From Crocodylus rhombifer (Eukaryota; Chordata; Crocodylia; Crocodylidae): a DNA stretch of 64,000 nt. The notes below the pieces were generated by a model. It worked only from the letters and a program-made list of their open reading frames with translations. It made no database searches and was not told the DNA's origin. The translations under genes were made by a program, and so were the position numbers. Of this stretch, positions 1 through 13,200 are shown piece after piece; the stretch's first letter is position 1; each line of letters opens with the position of its first letter. The DNA lies in NCBI GenBank assembly GCA_038503035.1, contig JAVSML010020765.1, positions 186,001 to 250,000 of the forward strand, given 5' to 3'.

Positions 1-1142
1 CCCTTTTAAGTCCCTGGGGCCTTGCCTAGATTAATCTTTATTCAAACAGCAAAGCACGTGTTTAAAGCTGGGAGCCTTGTGTATCCTAAACAGTTCAAAC
101 ACAGTATTCCAGTTAGGTAACATTTTAGAATCCCTAGTTTAGGCAAGACTTGACTATTAGAATGGACACTTCAGCTGCTGATACATGGCTTGCTTCATTT
201 GAGGAAGCGACTTCTAACTGTGGCTGTAGCTGGCCTACATCTATGCTGGCCAGGGGATAAAGACAGGAGTTTCTAAAGAGCTAGAATTGCCTCGTTCTGT
301 CTTCCTCCTCAAATTATAGGGTAGACCCCAGCAGACAGAGGAACATTTTTCAAACTAGCCAATATGTTGAGGTTTTGCGAGCATCTCCAGTGTGCAAAGT
401 CTTTATATCAAAACTACCTGTATTCCTAAAAGGGATGAGGTAGTTCAGCCACAAGTTTTGTAGGCTTGTTACAGTAATCCCTGGTTGAAATTCTGTGGGG
501 TTATGCAGGAGATCTGATCTGGGTGATCATGATAATCTATCCAGGCATTTAAGTCATGTTAGTACATTTCTATACAATAGATTAATGGAGCAGTAGAGGG
601 TTTGTTTAATATAGTGCCTACGTAGACAGCTTCTGCCCCAAATCTGAATGAGTTTTTGAAGAATAAATAGGAACATTGAATGAAGGTGTAATTTAGTTTG
701 ACCCCTTTCTGCTATGAAGGTCTTCTAAAAGGGCACCGTTAATTTATTCATTGTGTTACCACTGATGGGTACAGCAACTTTCAAAACAAGGAAGACATAC
801 TTTGAAAACCAAAGATCTACGTCTATAAGTCTTTATTTGCTTCTTCAATCATTAAATATGAAGGTGACAATATAGTTAGGACTCAGTCATGCAAACACTT
901 CCACTTAATACTTAACTTTAGGCAGATTTCAGTGGGTCTACAAACATGCATAAAGGTTGGCAAATTAAGTTACATAGTTGTCTATTCAGAATGACCAGAA
1001 TATAAGTTTTGCCATGTTTTTTTCTATATGGGCAGATCCATGAGGAGATTTTCAATGTATTAATATGAATGTTTTAAGCGCTGAACGTCTCCTATATAAA
1101 AATGTTTACTAGCCACATTTTTTTCTTTTAAATCCTTTCTAG
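1..1142 (+). other. AFF1 intron, left edge of window
   Basis: This is AT-rich intronic sequence ending in the acceptor at 1141-1142. I see no exon, RNA gene or clear repeat in it. The preceding large AFF1 exon is not within the window. Confidence 0.7.
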
Positions 1143-1229
1143 GAAATGACCCACTCATGGCCACCTCCCTTGACAGCTATCCATACTCCAAGCACAGCTG
1201 AGCCTTCAAAATTTCCTTTTCCAACAAAG
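1143..1229 (+). CDS. AFF1: AFF1 window exon 1: ELL-binding segment
   Basis: This is 87 nt, 29 codons, phase 0 at both ends. Acceptor AG is at 1141-1142 after a T-rich tract and donor GT is at 1230. It encodes [20 protein letters not shown] and then PSKFPFPTK, which I recall as identical to human AFF1 here. In AFF4 the equivalent Trp/Pro-rich stretch lies in the segment bound by the ELL occludin-homology domain, so the same role is inferred. Confidence 0.93.
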
Positions 1230-4200
1230 GTCATATATCTCCTTTTAATGTGTAAAATACAGCTTTCATACCCTTGGGTGTATTTTCAGACCATCTCATT
1301 GTTGTTGGTACAGCCTGAGGCTGTTAGATTTTTGTTTGTCTTTAGAAGAAATTATATAAAAGAAATGAAAACCTGATTGATTTCACATGTTATAAAGTCA
1401 TCTCATTTGCTTAGAAATCAGGTCAGCTTCCACTTCTGAGTAATTGGGCTTGAACGGGTTAGACTTGTTACATGCGTCTTTCTGTAATCATCTTCTAGAA
1501 TTTTTTTAAAGTGAAGTCTGTTTTTTTTTCAGAGTTAAGACATGGTTTTAGCAACAGAAAAAACTTGGGTGAATAACCAAGGGCAAAAACATCTAACTTG
1601 CAGGCAGGGGAAGAGTACCATAAAGGTTTTCAGTATGTCATCTGTATTTCTTACAGCACAATTAATTTTTTTTTTTATTTCCTAGTTAAAATGTTTAGTT
1701 CTTTTCACTTAAAATTAATGTACTGGTATGTACTCTTAGTGCATGTATCTCTCTTTTTTTTCTTTTTTTTTTGGTCTGTTCTGACCCGAGTACATCTTAT
1801 GCTTCGTAACATCAAACAGTTAAAGTTCAGGAAAGCATAGGTAGCTCAAGCTAGACTGTTCCCTATGATTTTTTTGTAAGTGTCTGCAATTTTATTTGCA
1901 ATGCTTGAAAGGTAGAAATTTTCTATACCTTTGCAAAGTCAGCCCCTCAACCTGCAAAAGTGAGAGACCAAAGTGCAAATTGCAAGCAGACAATATTGTA
2001 ATTAATAGTAAATAAGATTTGATTGGGGAGGGTATGTGTGTGTTAATCCAGTACTTTCATGTTTTGCTTTTTATTGTGCTCTGTCTTTCTAGGAATCCCA
2101 GCATGCTGGATCAGTAATACAAAGCCAGAGTAAGTAAAAATCCAAAGTAGACTTCCTGTTGTAGAAGGGAAACTATACAGTGTGTGTGATCAGAAGTATC
2201 TAATTAGGAGCACAAATGCCAGCTCTTTCTTGAACTTTGGTTAATTTAAGCAATTCCAAACTTTGCCTGATTAGGGTATTTTATTTCTATGTAACAAATA
2301 AGTAATAATGGTCAAACTATAAAATATTAGGAAAACCTATCTTGATTGGCAAGCAGCCATAACGATAATCTACATAAGCACTGTAAATCTGATAAAATTT
2401 TGTAGTTGAAAGCCTCATTATACACAAATAAAAAATTATTCAATAAAATATTGTGCAGTGGGATGCAGAAAACCAACTGTTTCTTTGGTTTTACAGAACA
2501 GTATGATGCATCTTCAAAAACATTGCCTAGTTCTCAGCAAGGAACATCGTAAGTAACATCATTTTTCAATAACACATTCAGTTATGAATTCTGGCCGTGG
2601 TTTTCCACTTTGTTTTTTGCACGGATTGAGCTTTTAATTTCTATAATTAGTAGGGCTAGATCCAGTGGCCATTGGTGTTGACAGAAAGGCTTTCTTGTAA
2701 TTTAAGTGAATACTATGCCATGTCATTAATAAATTATTTTAAATATTAGTGCTAAGGCTTTCCCTTCTTTAATTCTTTCACTGCTTAATGTCCTGCCACA
2801 CTATCTGAACTTATACTGATTTATACATGAAATTGAATCTTCGGTGCACATTCACTTTTTGTTTCTTTTTATGACCCAGTATTAATGTCTGTGAAGTTTA
2901 GGAAAGCTCCCAGTACCAATATTTCTTATAGATAGAAGTACTTGCCAGTTTGATTTGTTGGTTTCCAGTTCTTGGATAAACATTTGCCCCTCCAAGTGTC
3001 AAGTTTTGGCCCCAGAATTGTCTCTTTTTTAGCACTTGGATTAATGGTAGCTTTTTGGAAAGGATAGATACAAATATGACGTGGCCCTATAATGTTGGTC
3101 TTTTGTGTTGTTTTTGGTTGTCCAAGAAACAGTTTCCTGAGTGATTTGGTTGCTGGTTTTGCATTTGTTAAACGTGAGCAATTGTTGTAATCTTTCAGAT
3201 TGCTAAAGGTTTTTTTCTGCTGCTTGATCAAGATTGTGGTTGAGCTAAATACTTAAAATTCTTCAATTCTAACCATCTGATAGCCATCTATAGCATATGT
3301 GAAGAAGTTTTTCTGGCTACACCTGGCTATTTACTTTTCTGCCTCTGTGCTCTGCCTTTTTAACTACAGGCTTTTTACGGTCAGCAAATTTTTGTGTGCG
3401 TCTACAACTGAGGGGTTTTCAGTACAGTTAGCAAAAATGTTTAACCAGGTATCTTTTGATTTAATCTCTGTAGTTTTATTGCAATTGAAAACTGTACTGG
3501 ATATACACAAACTGTCAATTAATGGTTCTAAGTGTAATATTCTAATTTCAAGTTGATCCTTATTCCCTCCAAAAAAAATTATAAAAATCACACTTAAGCT
3601 AATCCCCACAAAGAAGTTATTTATTAGATCCCATACAGTCTTGAGTTTAGTACTTGCACTATTTTGGTTCACGATAAAAACACAAAGGCAGATTTTTTTT
3701 TAGTGTAATTTTTATCTTAATATTTTTAGTGCATTTAACCCCATTGAATATTGTCCTTAATTATTTGATGTTGGATTTTGTAAGGGCAAAAGCAGTTCAA
3801 GGGCTTCCTTGACTTCCTTTTCAGGGGAAAAGCTTTTATTTATTTATTTATTTTGCTTTTTATTCCCCCCTCTAAAAACTGAACTTGAAAATGCGGGGTT
3901 GGCCTTATATGCAGGGTCAATTTATAATTGGAATAATATGAGATAAGTTAAAAAGAAAATGGAATGGAATGTGCTGTGACCTTTTCTTACTACATCCTGT
4001 ACTCTCTAATAGGAATCCTTACTGGCATATTCTTTATTGCATTAAAAATTGGTAATTTACATATGTAATAGCTTTGTTTATAGAACCAGTTCTTTAAGAT
4101 TTCAGAAATTGTACATTGTCCTTATGGTAAAAGCGGATTTACAGACTAAACTAAAAAAGCTTTTTAAGTTATTACTGCTCCTTAAGTAATACTTCCTATG

Positions 4201-7200
4201 GCCGCAGCCATACAATCAGATGTGTAGCGAGACCCAGTGACGCCAGTGGAGTTTCTCAGGGGTAGAGAATTCTACCCATGTGAATCAAATTGTGAGATTG
4301 TAGTGTCAGGTCTTTGTTTATAAAATCAAAGTCTGTGGAAGTGTATTACAATTAGCTGTGATCAGGGGGACTACCACCACTGCTGGCCTGCTGAGCAACC
4401 CTTGCAAAGCCAGCAGGCCAAAGCATTTAAGGGAGCCCACCCCGTCCCAGCCCTGGTACAATCCGTGCGCAAGGCAAGAGCCCCTAAGGGGACACTTGCC
4501 TGCCTGTACACAAATGCCAGGAGCTTGGGGAATAAGCGGGAGGAACTTGTCCTCCTGCTTAACACAGATGATTACGATGTCATAGGGATAATGGAGACCT
4601 GGTGGGATTCCACCCACGAATGGATCATGGGTATAAACGGCTATACCTTGTACAGGAGAGATCAAATAGATAAAAGGGGTGTATCTCTCTATGTTAAGGA
4701 AAGCAACATGTCCCTGCAAGCTGATGTTGGCAACCAGGGTGGATGACTGGAGACCCTCTGGGTTAAAATCTGCGGGGAACGCAGCACAGGGGACACAACA
4801 GTGGGAGTCTACTACAGACCTCCCACCCAAAGTCAAGAGCTTGACCAGGAGTTTGCCCAGAAACTGGCTGAGGCTGCATGCTCCAGGACCATGGTTGTCA
4901 TGGGTGACTTCAGCTACCCAGACATCTCATGGGAGGATCACTCAGCAAAATCTGAGCGGTCGCAAAGCTTCCTATCGTGTGTGGATGACCTCTACTTGAC
5001 TCAAGAAGTCTACGGGCCAACAAGAAGTAAAGTGCTGCTCGACCTGGTACTGGCTACTGGGGATAACCTAATCGGCGACCTAGTGAGTGATGGGAAGCTG
5101 GGTGACAGCGCCCATGAGCTGATCACTGTCGCCATCCACCGTAAAGCTGGCAAGACAGTTAGCAACATGGAAATCCTGGACTTCAGGAAAGCTCACTTTG
5201 ACAAGCTCTGGAGGCTTGTCAGTGAGGTCCTAAGGGACCACAGCCCCAGGGGGAGGGGAGTCCATGAAGAGTGGCTGCTCCTCAAGGGAGCGATCCTCAG
5301 TGCACAAGCTAAGTCTGTTCCATCTTGGAGGAAAGGCAGCAAGAGGGCACAGCAGCCCCCCCTGGCTCTCCATGGATCTAGCAGACCTGAGGCTAAAAAG
5401 AAAGGCCTACAAAGGATGGAGGATGGGATTCACCTCCAATGAGGAATATTCTGCACTGGTCCGGTCCTGCAGGGAGCAAACCAGGAAAGCCAAAGCTGCA
5501 ACTGAACTCCAGCTAGCTTCGAGTATCAAGGACAATAAAGTCCTTTTTCAGATATGTGGGGAGCTGGAGGAAAAGCAAGGGCAACGTTGGACCCCTGCTG
5601 AACCAGATGGGACAACTGACACCCAGGAAAAAGCTAACCTATTAAGTGGGTACTTCGCGTCAGTCTTTCATCGATCTCATGGGACACCCATGCCCACTAT
5701 GGGACAGGGAGGTCCAGGTGAGGGAGATCCCTGGCCTCTCATCAATGCTGACCTCGTGAAGGAACACCTTGAGAAGCTGGATACCTTCAGGTCAGCCGGA
5801 CCTGACAATCTACACCCCAGGGTAGTCAAGGAGCAGACGAGCATCATAGCCCAGCCCCTGGCACAGATCTCTGAAAACTCCTGGTGCTCTGGTGAAGTGC
5901 ACAAAGACTGAAAGAAGGTCAATGTGGTGCCTATCTTCCAGAAAGGGAGGAAAGTGGATCTGGCTAACTATAGGCCCATCAGCCTGACTTCTATCCCGGG
6001 GAAGGTCTTAGAAAATTTTATTAAAGAGGCCATCCTTAATGGACTGGCTGACGCCAACATCCTGAGGGATAGCCAGCACCGGTTTTTACGGGTAGGTCTT
6101 GCTTGACCAATCTCATTTCCTTTTACAACCAGGTGACCTATCACCTGGACAAGGGAGAAGAGATTGATATCATATATCTTGAATTCAAAAAAGCCTTCGA
6201 TCTGGTAACCCATGATCACCTCTTGGCAAAACTGGCCAATTGTGGCCTTGGGTCCACCACGATCCGCTGGCTGGAGAATTGGCTCCGTGGTCGGACCCAG
6301 AGGGTGGTAATTGATGGAAGTCAATCATCATGGTGCCCTGTGACCAGTGCGGTCCTCCAAGCTCTGTCCTTGGACACATTGTTCAACATCTTCATTAACG
6401 ATGCGGACATTGGAGTCAGAAGCCAAGTTCACCTATGACATCAAACTTTGGGGCAAAGCATCCACACCTGAAGACACAAGGGCGATGCAGGCTGACCTGG
6501 ACAGGCCCAGCAGATGGGTGGACGAGAACCTGATGGTGTTTAACACGGAAAAATGCAAGAATCTCCACCTTGGGAGGAAAAACGTGCCGCATGCTTATAG
6601 GCTCGGCAGTGCTACGCTGGCTAGCACTACGTCAGAAAGAGACTTGGGGGTCATGTCTGACCACAAGATGAACATGAGCCTTCAATGTGATGCTGTGGCT
6701 AGTAAAGCGAGCAAAACGCTGGCTTGCATCCATAGATGCTTCTCAAGCAAATCCCGGGACATCATTTTCCCCTTGTACTCGGCCTTGGTGAGGCCACAGC
6801 TGGAGTACTGCGTCCAGTTTTGGGCCCCACAATTCAGAAAGGATGTGGAGAAGCTTGAGAGAGTCCAGAGAAGAGCCACGCGCATGATCAGAGGTCAGGA
6901 AAACAGACCTTATGACAACAGGCTGAGAGCTGTGGGGCTCTTTAACCTGGAAAAGTGCAGGCTAAGGGGTGATGTGATAGCCACCTATAAGTTTATCGAG
7001 GGTGACCACCAGTATCTGGGGGAACATTTGTTCACCAGAACGCCCCAAGGGATGATGAGGTCTAACGGTTATAAACTCTTGCAAGACCATTTCAGGCTGG
7101 ACATGAGGAAGAATTTCTTTACTGTCTGAGCCCCCAAGGTCTGGAACAGCCTGCCATTGGAGGTGGTTCTAGCACCTACATAGTACACCTTCAGGAGCAA

Positions 7201-10200
7201 ATTGGATGCTTGTCTTGCTGGGATCCTATGACTCCAGCTGACTTCCTGCCCTTTCAGGCGGGGGGCAGGACTCGATGATCTTCTGAGGTCCCTTCCAGCC
7301 CTAATTTCTATGAAATCTGTAATGATATTCCTTCCCAGCTCACTTCAGCAAAGAAATACTGGAGGGAAAATGTCTTCAAGTTAAGATTCTTAGGAAAATT
7401 CAGCTCTGCTTCCATTGATGTGAATTCCAGCATTAGGCCACAGTATAGCATTTTGAAAATTCTGAATTTAATGCTTATAATTTGTAAGGGACTGGCAACA
7501 GAGGAGGGAAGAAATGCCAGCTGTAATAGAAAAGTGTGTGCTCATGAAGAAGGTTAATAATTGCAACACTGACTTTGTAACATTAGTAGCAGGTGAAAGC
7601 TGTAACCAATGAAGTCAGTTAATTATGGTAATTGTTTAAAAGTAGTGTTGTGTGTGGTGAAGTTCTTAGTCCTGCAAGGTTACTCTGACCAGATGGCAGT
7701 ATTGATGGATTCTGAACCTTGAAAAACAGTAATTCACATGTTTCTAAGCAAAGAGTACTAAGTGACCCATGTGCAATTCAAATAGGAGGGTAATTGCTGA
7801 ATCATTGGACGTTTAGCAACTGCTGCAGCATTTAAAATTCTCTCAGTGCTATAGAAATAGGAATGTGATTTTGTGAGAATTAGAAACCCAAGAGGGGCGC
7901 TTCCCCATATACTTTATTTAACCATTAACAATCAAATTATGTAAGAGGCAAGGATTTTTGTTGGAGATGTCCTTTATTGGTACAGCTGGTCCAATAAAAA
8001 ATCCTTGCCTCTTACATATTTCCTGGATCATCACAGCTACATCACTTCAACACTACCAAAAGGGTCTAATTAGGCATCTCAACATGGTTCAGAACAAGTT
8101 TGGGGTAGGGACAGGGTTCAGACCTAGTTTATGCTTTCTTTTTCCTGCTGATTTAAACTGAACCTAAAGGGAAAATGTATTTAAGTGCTGCAATGCCTAT
8201 CAAACATACTTAAAGTGATATTTTGATCTAATGCTAACCTTCCATCCTATATTAGGGGTTCTGTAATGGTGGCTCAGTCCACAGGACTACAGCTTCTTCA
8301 GTTTTACTCTGTTCGTGCCAAAGATGGCCTCTTCAATGGCTTGTTCCTAAGAAAGATGCTTCTTGCTTAGAAGTTGTCCAGTGTCAGTAGCTCCAGAGCT
8401 TTTTTCCTTTGCCAGCTTGGAGGATGCCCTGCAGGAATGACCTTTGTTTCAGCTGTGTCTCCTTTGGATAGACTAGCCATTAAGGTACCACTCCTGACTA
8501 CAGGGAATACAGTCTAGCATAGATCCCTGTTTCAGGGTGCAGTGTAAGCTATGTCTTTTGAGTTCAAGTGGGTTCAGGGGGATGGAGACCATTCAGGGAC
8601 TGATACTAGGTCTTGGTTCATGCTCTAGAGCTGGGGTGGCCAACCTGCCGCTCCGGAGTCCAAACTTCCAAGTCCAACCTGAGTGCTCGCTGCAAGCAGT
8701 AACATCATGTGACATGACATAACGGCTATGGAAGCTGATTACTGTGTGCTTGTGCAAAGATTCAAGGAGATGCATATTAACTTCTGAAGAGCCGTGTGTA
8801 GCTCCAGAGCCACAGGTTGGCGACTCCTGCTCTAGAGCAAGGGTGTCAAACTCATCCTGCCCATGGACTGAATGAGGAACGCTGGACCAGTTTGCAGGCC
8901 AGATCAGGCCTACAAACTAGCCCCAAGCACTGGATCCAGCCCACAGGGCTCCTCCTTGCACCGTGCCCTGCCTTCTCCCCCACCCCACAAAAAGACTTTG
9001 AAAAACCTAGGAGTAAAGAATCATAACTTGCTTCATCTTCAGAACACACCTGCCTTGATGGAGTGCTGATGTTTTTAATGGTTTTCTAGGCCTGTTGAGA
9101 GCCTTTCTTTCTCTGCATATTAGCAGCAGCGAGTATCCCTTCTACACCCAAACTCCGAGCACTGTCACCACCTAGAAGAAGTGTATGTTTTTGTGCAATG
9201 GAAAGTGTAGACAGATTATGTTCAATGTAAGTGTAAGGGCTTCCAGTCCCAGCATTCCTAGCCCAACAAGCATCAGTTTTCTAAACTGAACAGAGCGTGT
9301 GAGGTTCTGCCTATTGTTAGTTCTTTAGATCATCATACTGATTATGTCTTTTAATAGGGAATTTCATTTAAAAAAATCCCACTGGTGCTGAATAAATTAG
9401 AGACATGACGTAATTTAAGCTCTCAGGCTTGCTAAGCTAAGGCAATGTTCCCACTAGAGACTCTTGATAAAACTCCTTACCCCAGGGAAGCTTTACCACA
9501 GGAGTGATATACAGTAGAAGCCTTTGAAGTTGTTGGACCTAATTTTCTGCTACCTTGCTAAGATGCAGACATGTTTATTTTATATAGAGAGAGTACAGAA
9601 TGCATCCCCATGCCGTATGAGAAAATGATAGTCTGTCTTTCTAGGGGCCCTCATACACTTTACTGAGGAGCGAATGGCTGAATGAAGCTCAAGGCAGTAA
9701 AGTCACTTGCAAATTGTTACAGCCAGAGTGACTCTATTATGGTTGCCAGGGAAAAGAGATATCTTAAATCTCACCGTTTGATAATGTTGGTAGAAGCCTA
9801 TCTTGCTGATGACTGCTTTATCAGAACATCAAAGCTAAATCCTTCCAGAAAACTGATTGGAGACATCTGCATGTGCAGTCAACCAAAATAACATAGTGAG
9901 TTTAGCAACAGAGTGGAAAAGAAGTGACTAAGATTTGCATATAAAATAAACTAAGCCATGATTTGCCCAGCGACTTCATCACCCTCTTCTTGAACTGGTG
10001 CATCTCTGATTTTTCATTTGTGCAACAGGCTTTTCTTTCTTTGCTCTTCAAAATGTACGTGACTGTCTGAAAATTCAGCTGCCTCCAGTAGTTCACATTG
10101 CAAAGTATAGTTGACTGAAAACAAACAATGTTTGTGTTGGTTAATTAGAGGTTGAAATCCCTGTGCATCTGTGGGCCCAAATTAAGCATTCAGCTCTACA

Positions 10201-13200
10201 AAATATGCAAGGATTTCCCAGATGGCTTTCATTCTTGAATACAGGCCTCAAGTTAGCACCTGGCTTCACTGGAATGGAAGTAGCCTTTCTTTTTTAAAGA
10301 CAAGATGCCAAGCTCTTTTTTACTACTGTGTCTCTGACTAGCCTGGTGGAGAGAGATCAGCTTGTGCATTGTTGAGTTCCTGTCTGACATACTACATTAG
10401 TTTTAGAACTGCTTCCCTAAGAAAGCTCCCTTTTTAATAGATTTGCACAGAGGGTGACTATGTGTATATAAATGGTAGTTTCTACAGACTGTGTAAAATT
10501 TGGCAACTCCTTGAGCTAATTAAAGTGTTAAAAATTATTAGCCTGAGTTTCTTTTCTTTGACTGGGCTAACTTGTTGAAATGTTATTTGAGAACTGGCTT
10601 TCTGTTTATCTGTGTGAACCTATGACTCATTTGACACCTGATTGTCCTTTCTTGATCTTGGGTTGAACAACCAAATGTCATTGATGCATTTTACTCATGG
10701 GTAACATACGTAATGAGCAGGGATCCTGGTTTTCTCTGATTTAAAAATTGCCAATTCTCTGATTAAAAACCCAAAATCCATGATAAAAATTAAAGGCCCC
10801 CCACAGCCCCCTCCCCAGTGCTGGTGCCCCACACTCCACCCCCACAGTCTCAGCAGCCCTCCTGATGCCCCTTGCAACAGCCTCCCAGACCCACAGACAT
10901 GCAGACACAAACACTGACACCCACCCCAGTAGGTAAGAGTGTGGGAGGGTAGGGGTGGGGCAGAGCAGGGGAAAGGGAAGGTGCTTGGCGTGTAGATTAA
11001 GAGCGTGCCCCTGTGCCCACTCCCAGGAGCAGGGCTGGGGGGTGAGGGCAGAGGTGCCACTGTGGGCCTCACACGTGCTGGCCGGCCTGACGGGGTTCGC
11101 ATATAGAGGCTGCCATTGCAACTCTCCCACTGCACCCTGCACTACCATCCCACGGCCACCTGCATGGCTTTGTGGGCAAGTGGCACAGGGCATGGCAGCG
11201 GCAGTGCGGTGGCAACCACCGTGTGTGAGCCACATATGCCACCTGGCCAGGGGGTGGAATGGAGGGCTTGCATGTAGCTGCATGGCTCCATGGCAATGCA
11301 GGGTGATGGCGGCTGCATGCAGGCTGAGGGGGCTTTGCGGGCAAGTGCTGCCACTGCAGAACCATGTCCTTTGCCCCTGGATCCTAGAAATAAGGGGAGC
11401 TTGGGAGCTGTGGGACAGGGCTGGAGAAGGTGGTTGGGGACTGAGGGAGCAGGGGATGCTGCAGGCCCCAGGTGGCACACCACAGCTGGGAGCAGGGCCA
11501 GGGGGTGAGGGCAGGGTTGCCCGTCTGCGGGGGGCTTTGTGGGCAAGCTGTGTGGGGTGCAGTGTGGTGGTGCTTGCACACATGCTGCCCAGCCGCTTGC
11601 CCAGGGGAGGGGGAGGAGGAGGCTCACATGCAGCCAGCTGCACAGCTCTGTGGCCAGCTCTGTAGCGGCGGCAAGGGATGGGGGTGTGGGGGCTCACACA
11701 CGGCAGCCGCTGCCACTTACCTGCAGGGCCATGCCAGTGGTGATAGTTGCTGCCTACAAAACCTCCTGCTGATGCCGCAGAGCCGTGCTCAGAGCTGTAT
11801 CAGAGAATTTGCAATTTTTAATTGGAGAAAACCAGGGTCCCTGGTAATGAGGTACTTCTTAGGATCATGCAAAATTAAAGAACATTTCCCAGTGAAATAG
11901 TTGTAGTTTTAGTGTTCATCCTCATGTTGTCCTGGTGCTTTTTACAGTGTTGTATCTGAAATACAGACTTTTTTTAACCTAACTAGGTATTTCTTTAAAC
12001 TGTTTGGCAGGCTGAGGCTTGTGGCTTGGAACTAGTATTGAGATATGAAATATCCACTGCAGGTGATTGGCTCAAAGATGACCCCAGAGTAGTTAACAAT
12101 CATCACCACCATCTAGGCTAAGTACAGAAAGTCAAAAAGACCGAGGCTGAATCGATTCAATCTTCACAGGTTAGTCTAAGCTATATAAATTGAGCCAGTA
12201 AGCAAGTGAACAGACATTCACTTTTGATTTCAGAAATGCAGCCATATGCCTGCAGTGGCCCAGGCTAGGAGCTGGAGCATGCCTCCCTGCTGAGCTGGAG
12301 CAAGCAGTTTGGGCCAAGGCTAGCCCATCCACCCTGCAAAGGGGCATTTGCAGGGGAGATGCAAAGCATCCTGGGATGCTGGAGGACTGTGAGTTAACTT
12401 GAATTTGGAGGGGATCTGGGACAGAAGTTTAATAAAACTATTTAACCTAAACCTTAATGCTAAATCAGTTGTCTGATGCTACATCCATCCAGGTTTATTT
12501 TAAATTGGTTTCAGCCATTTTGAAAGCAGTTTATGTGCACTGAACTTCTGTTGTGTTACAAATTTGAACCCATTTCCAATCACTTATACAGGTTTATGTG
12601 TAATTTCTGTCCCTAGCCCTAGAGTCTCATTGATTCCCTAGAGACTGCAGAAAGATGAGACTCTCCCGAGTCCTAAAGGACAGTGGCAATATTAGATTTC
12701 TCATTTTATCCCCTTTTTCTATTGTTTCAAAAAAGTGGGGAATAGTGCCATGAAGTTGGGTATGTGCAATAAGGTGATGCTCTGAAAATTAATGGAAAGA
12801 AAATGTTCACAGGAGCAGTGGGGTTAGATGCTTAACACAGATGAGATGGAGGGCTTGCTCATCCAAATACTGTTGGCTTCAGTGTGACCACTTGCCTGAA
12901 TAAGGATGACTCTAGGAATAAAGTTCATAGGACCTGACTTGATTTTAGAACACAGGTTACGCAGGGAGAATAGTTGCATCTTGTGGGCAGAGGAGGAAAA
13001 ATTTTGTACTGTTTCAATGTGTGTGCAAAAGTAATGAACTAGAATGGTGTAATTTTCAATGAGCTTTGACTTGCATGAGAATCCTGCAAGGAGAGGAACA
13101 TATACAACTTTAACCAGATTTTTTCTGTGAACTCTTGCTTTAAAAGCTGCAAAGACATGTTTGAACAAAAGACTTAGTCGTTACAAAATAATCTTAGGAA

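Noticed and set aside
4318..4836. 172-codon minus-strand frame
   Set aside because: It is the antisense shadow of the CR1 endonuclease region; the plus strand gives the recognisable protein.
10741..11697. 318-codon minus-strand open frame and overlapping long frames on both strands
   Set aside because: They lie wholly inside the GC-rich core of a hAT-like element, overlap in several frames, and have Pro/His/Cys-rich composition with no domain.
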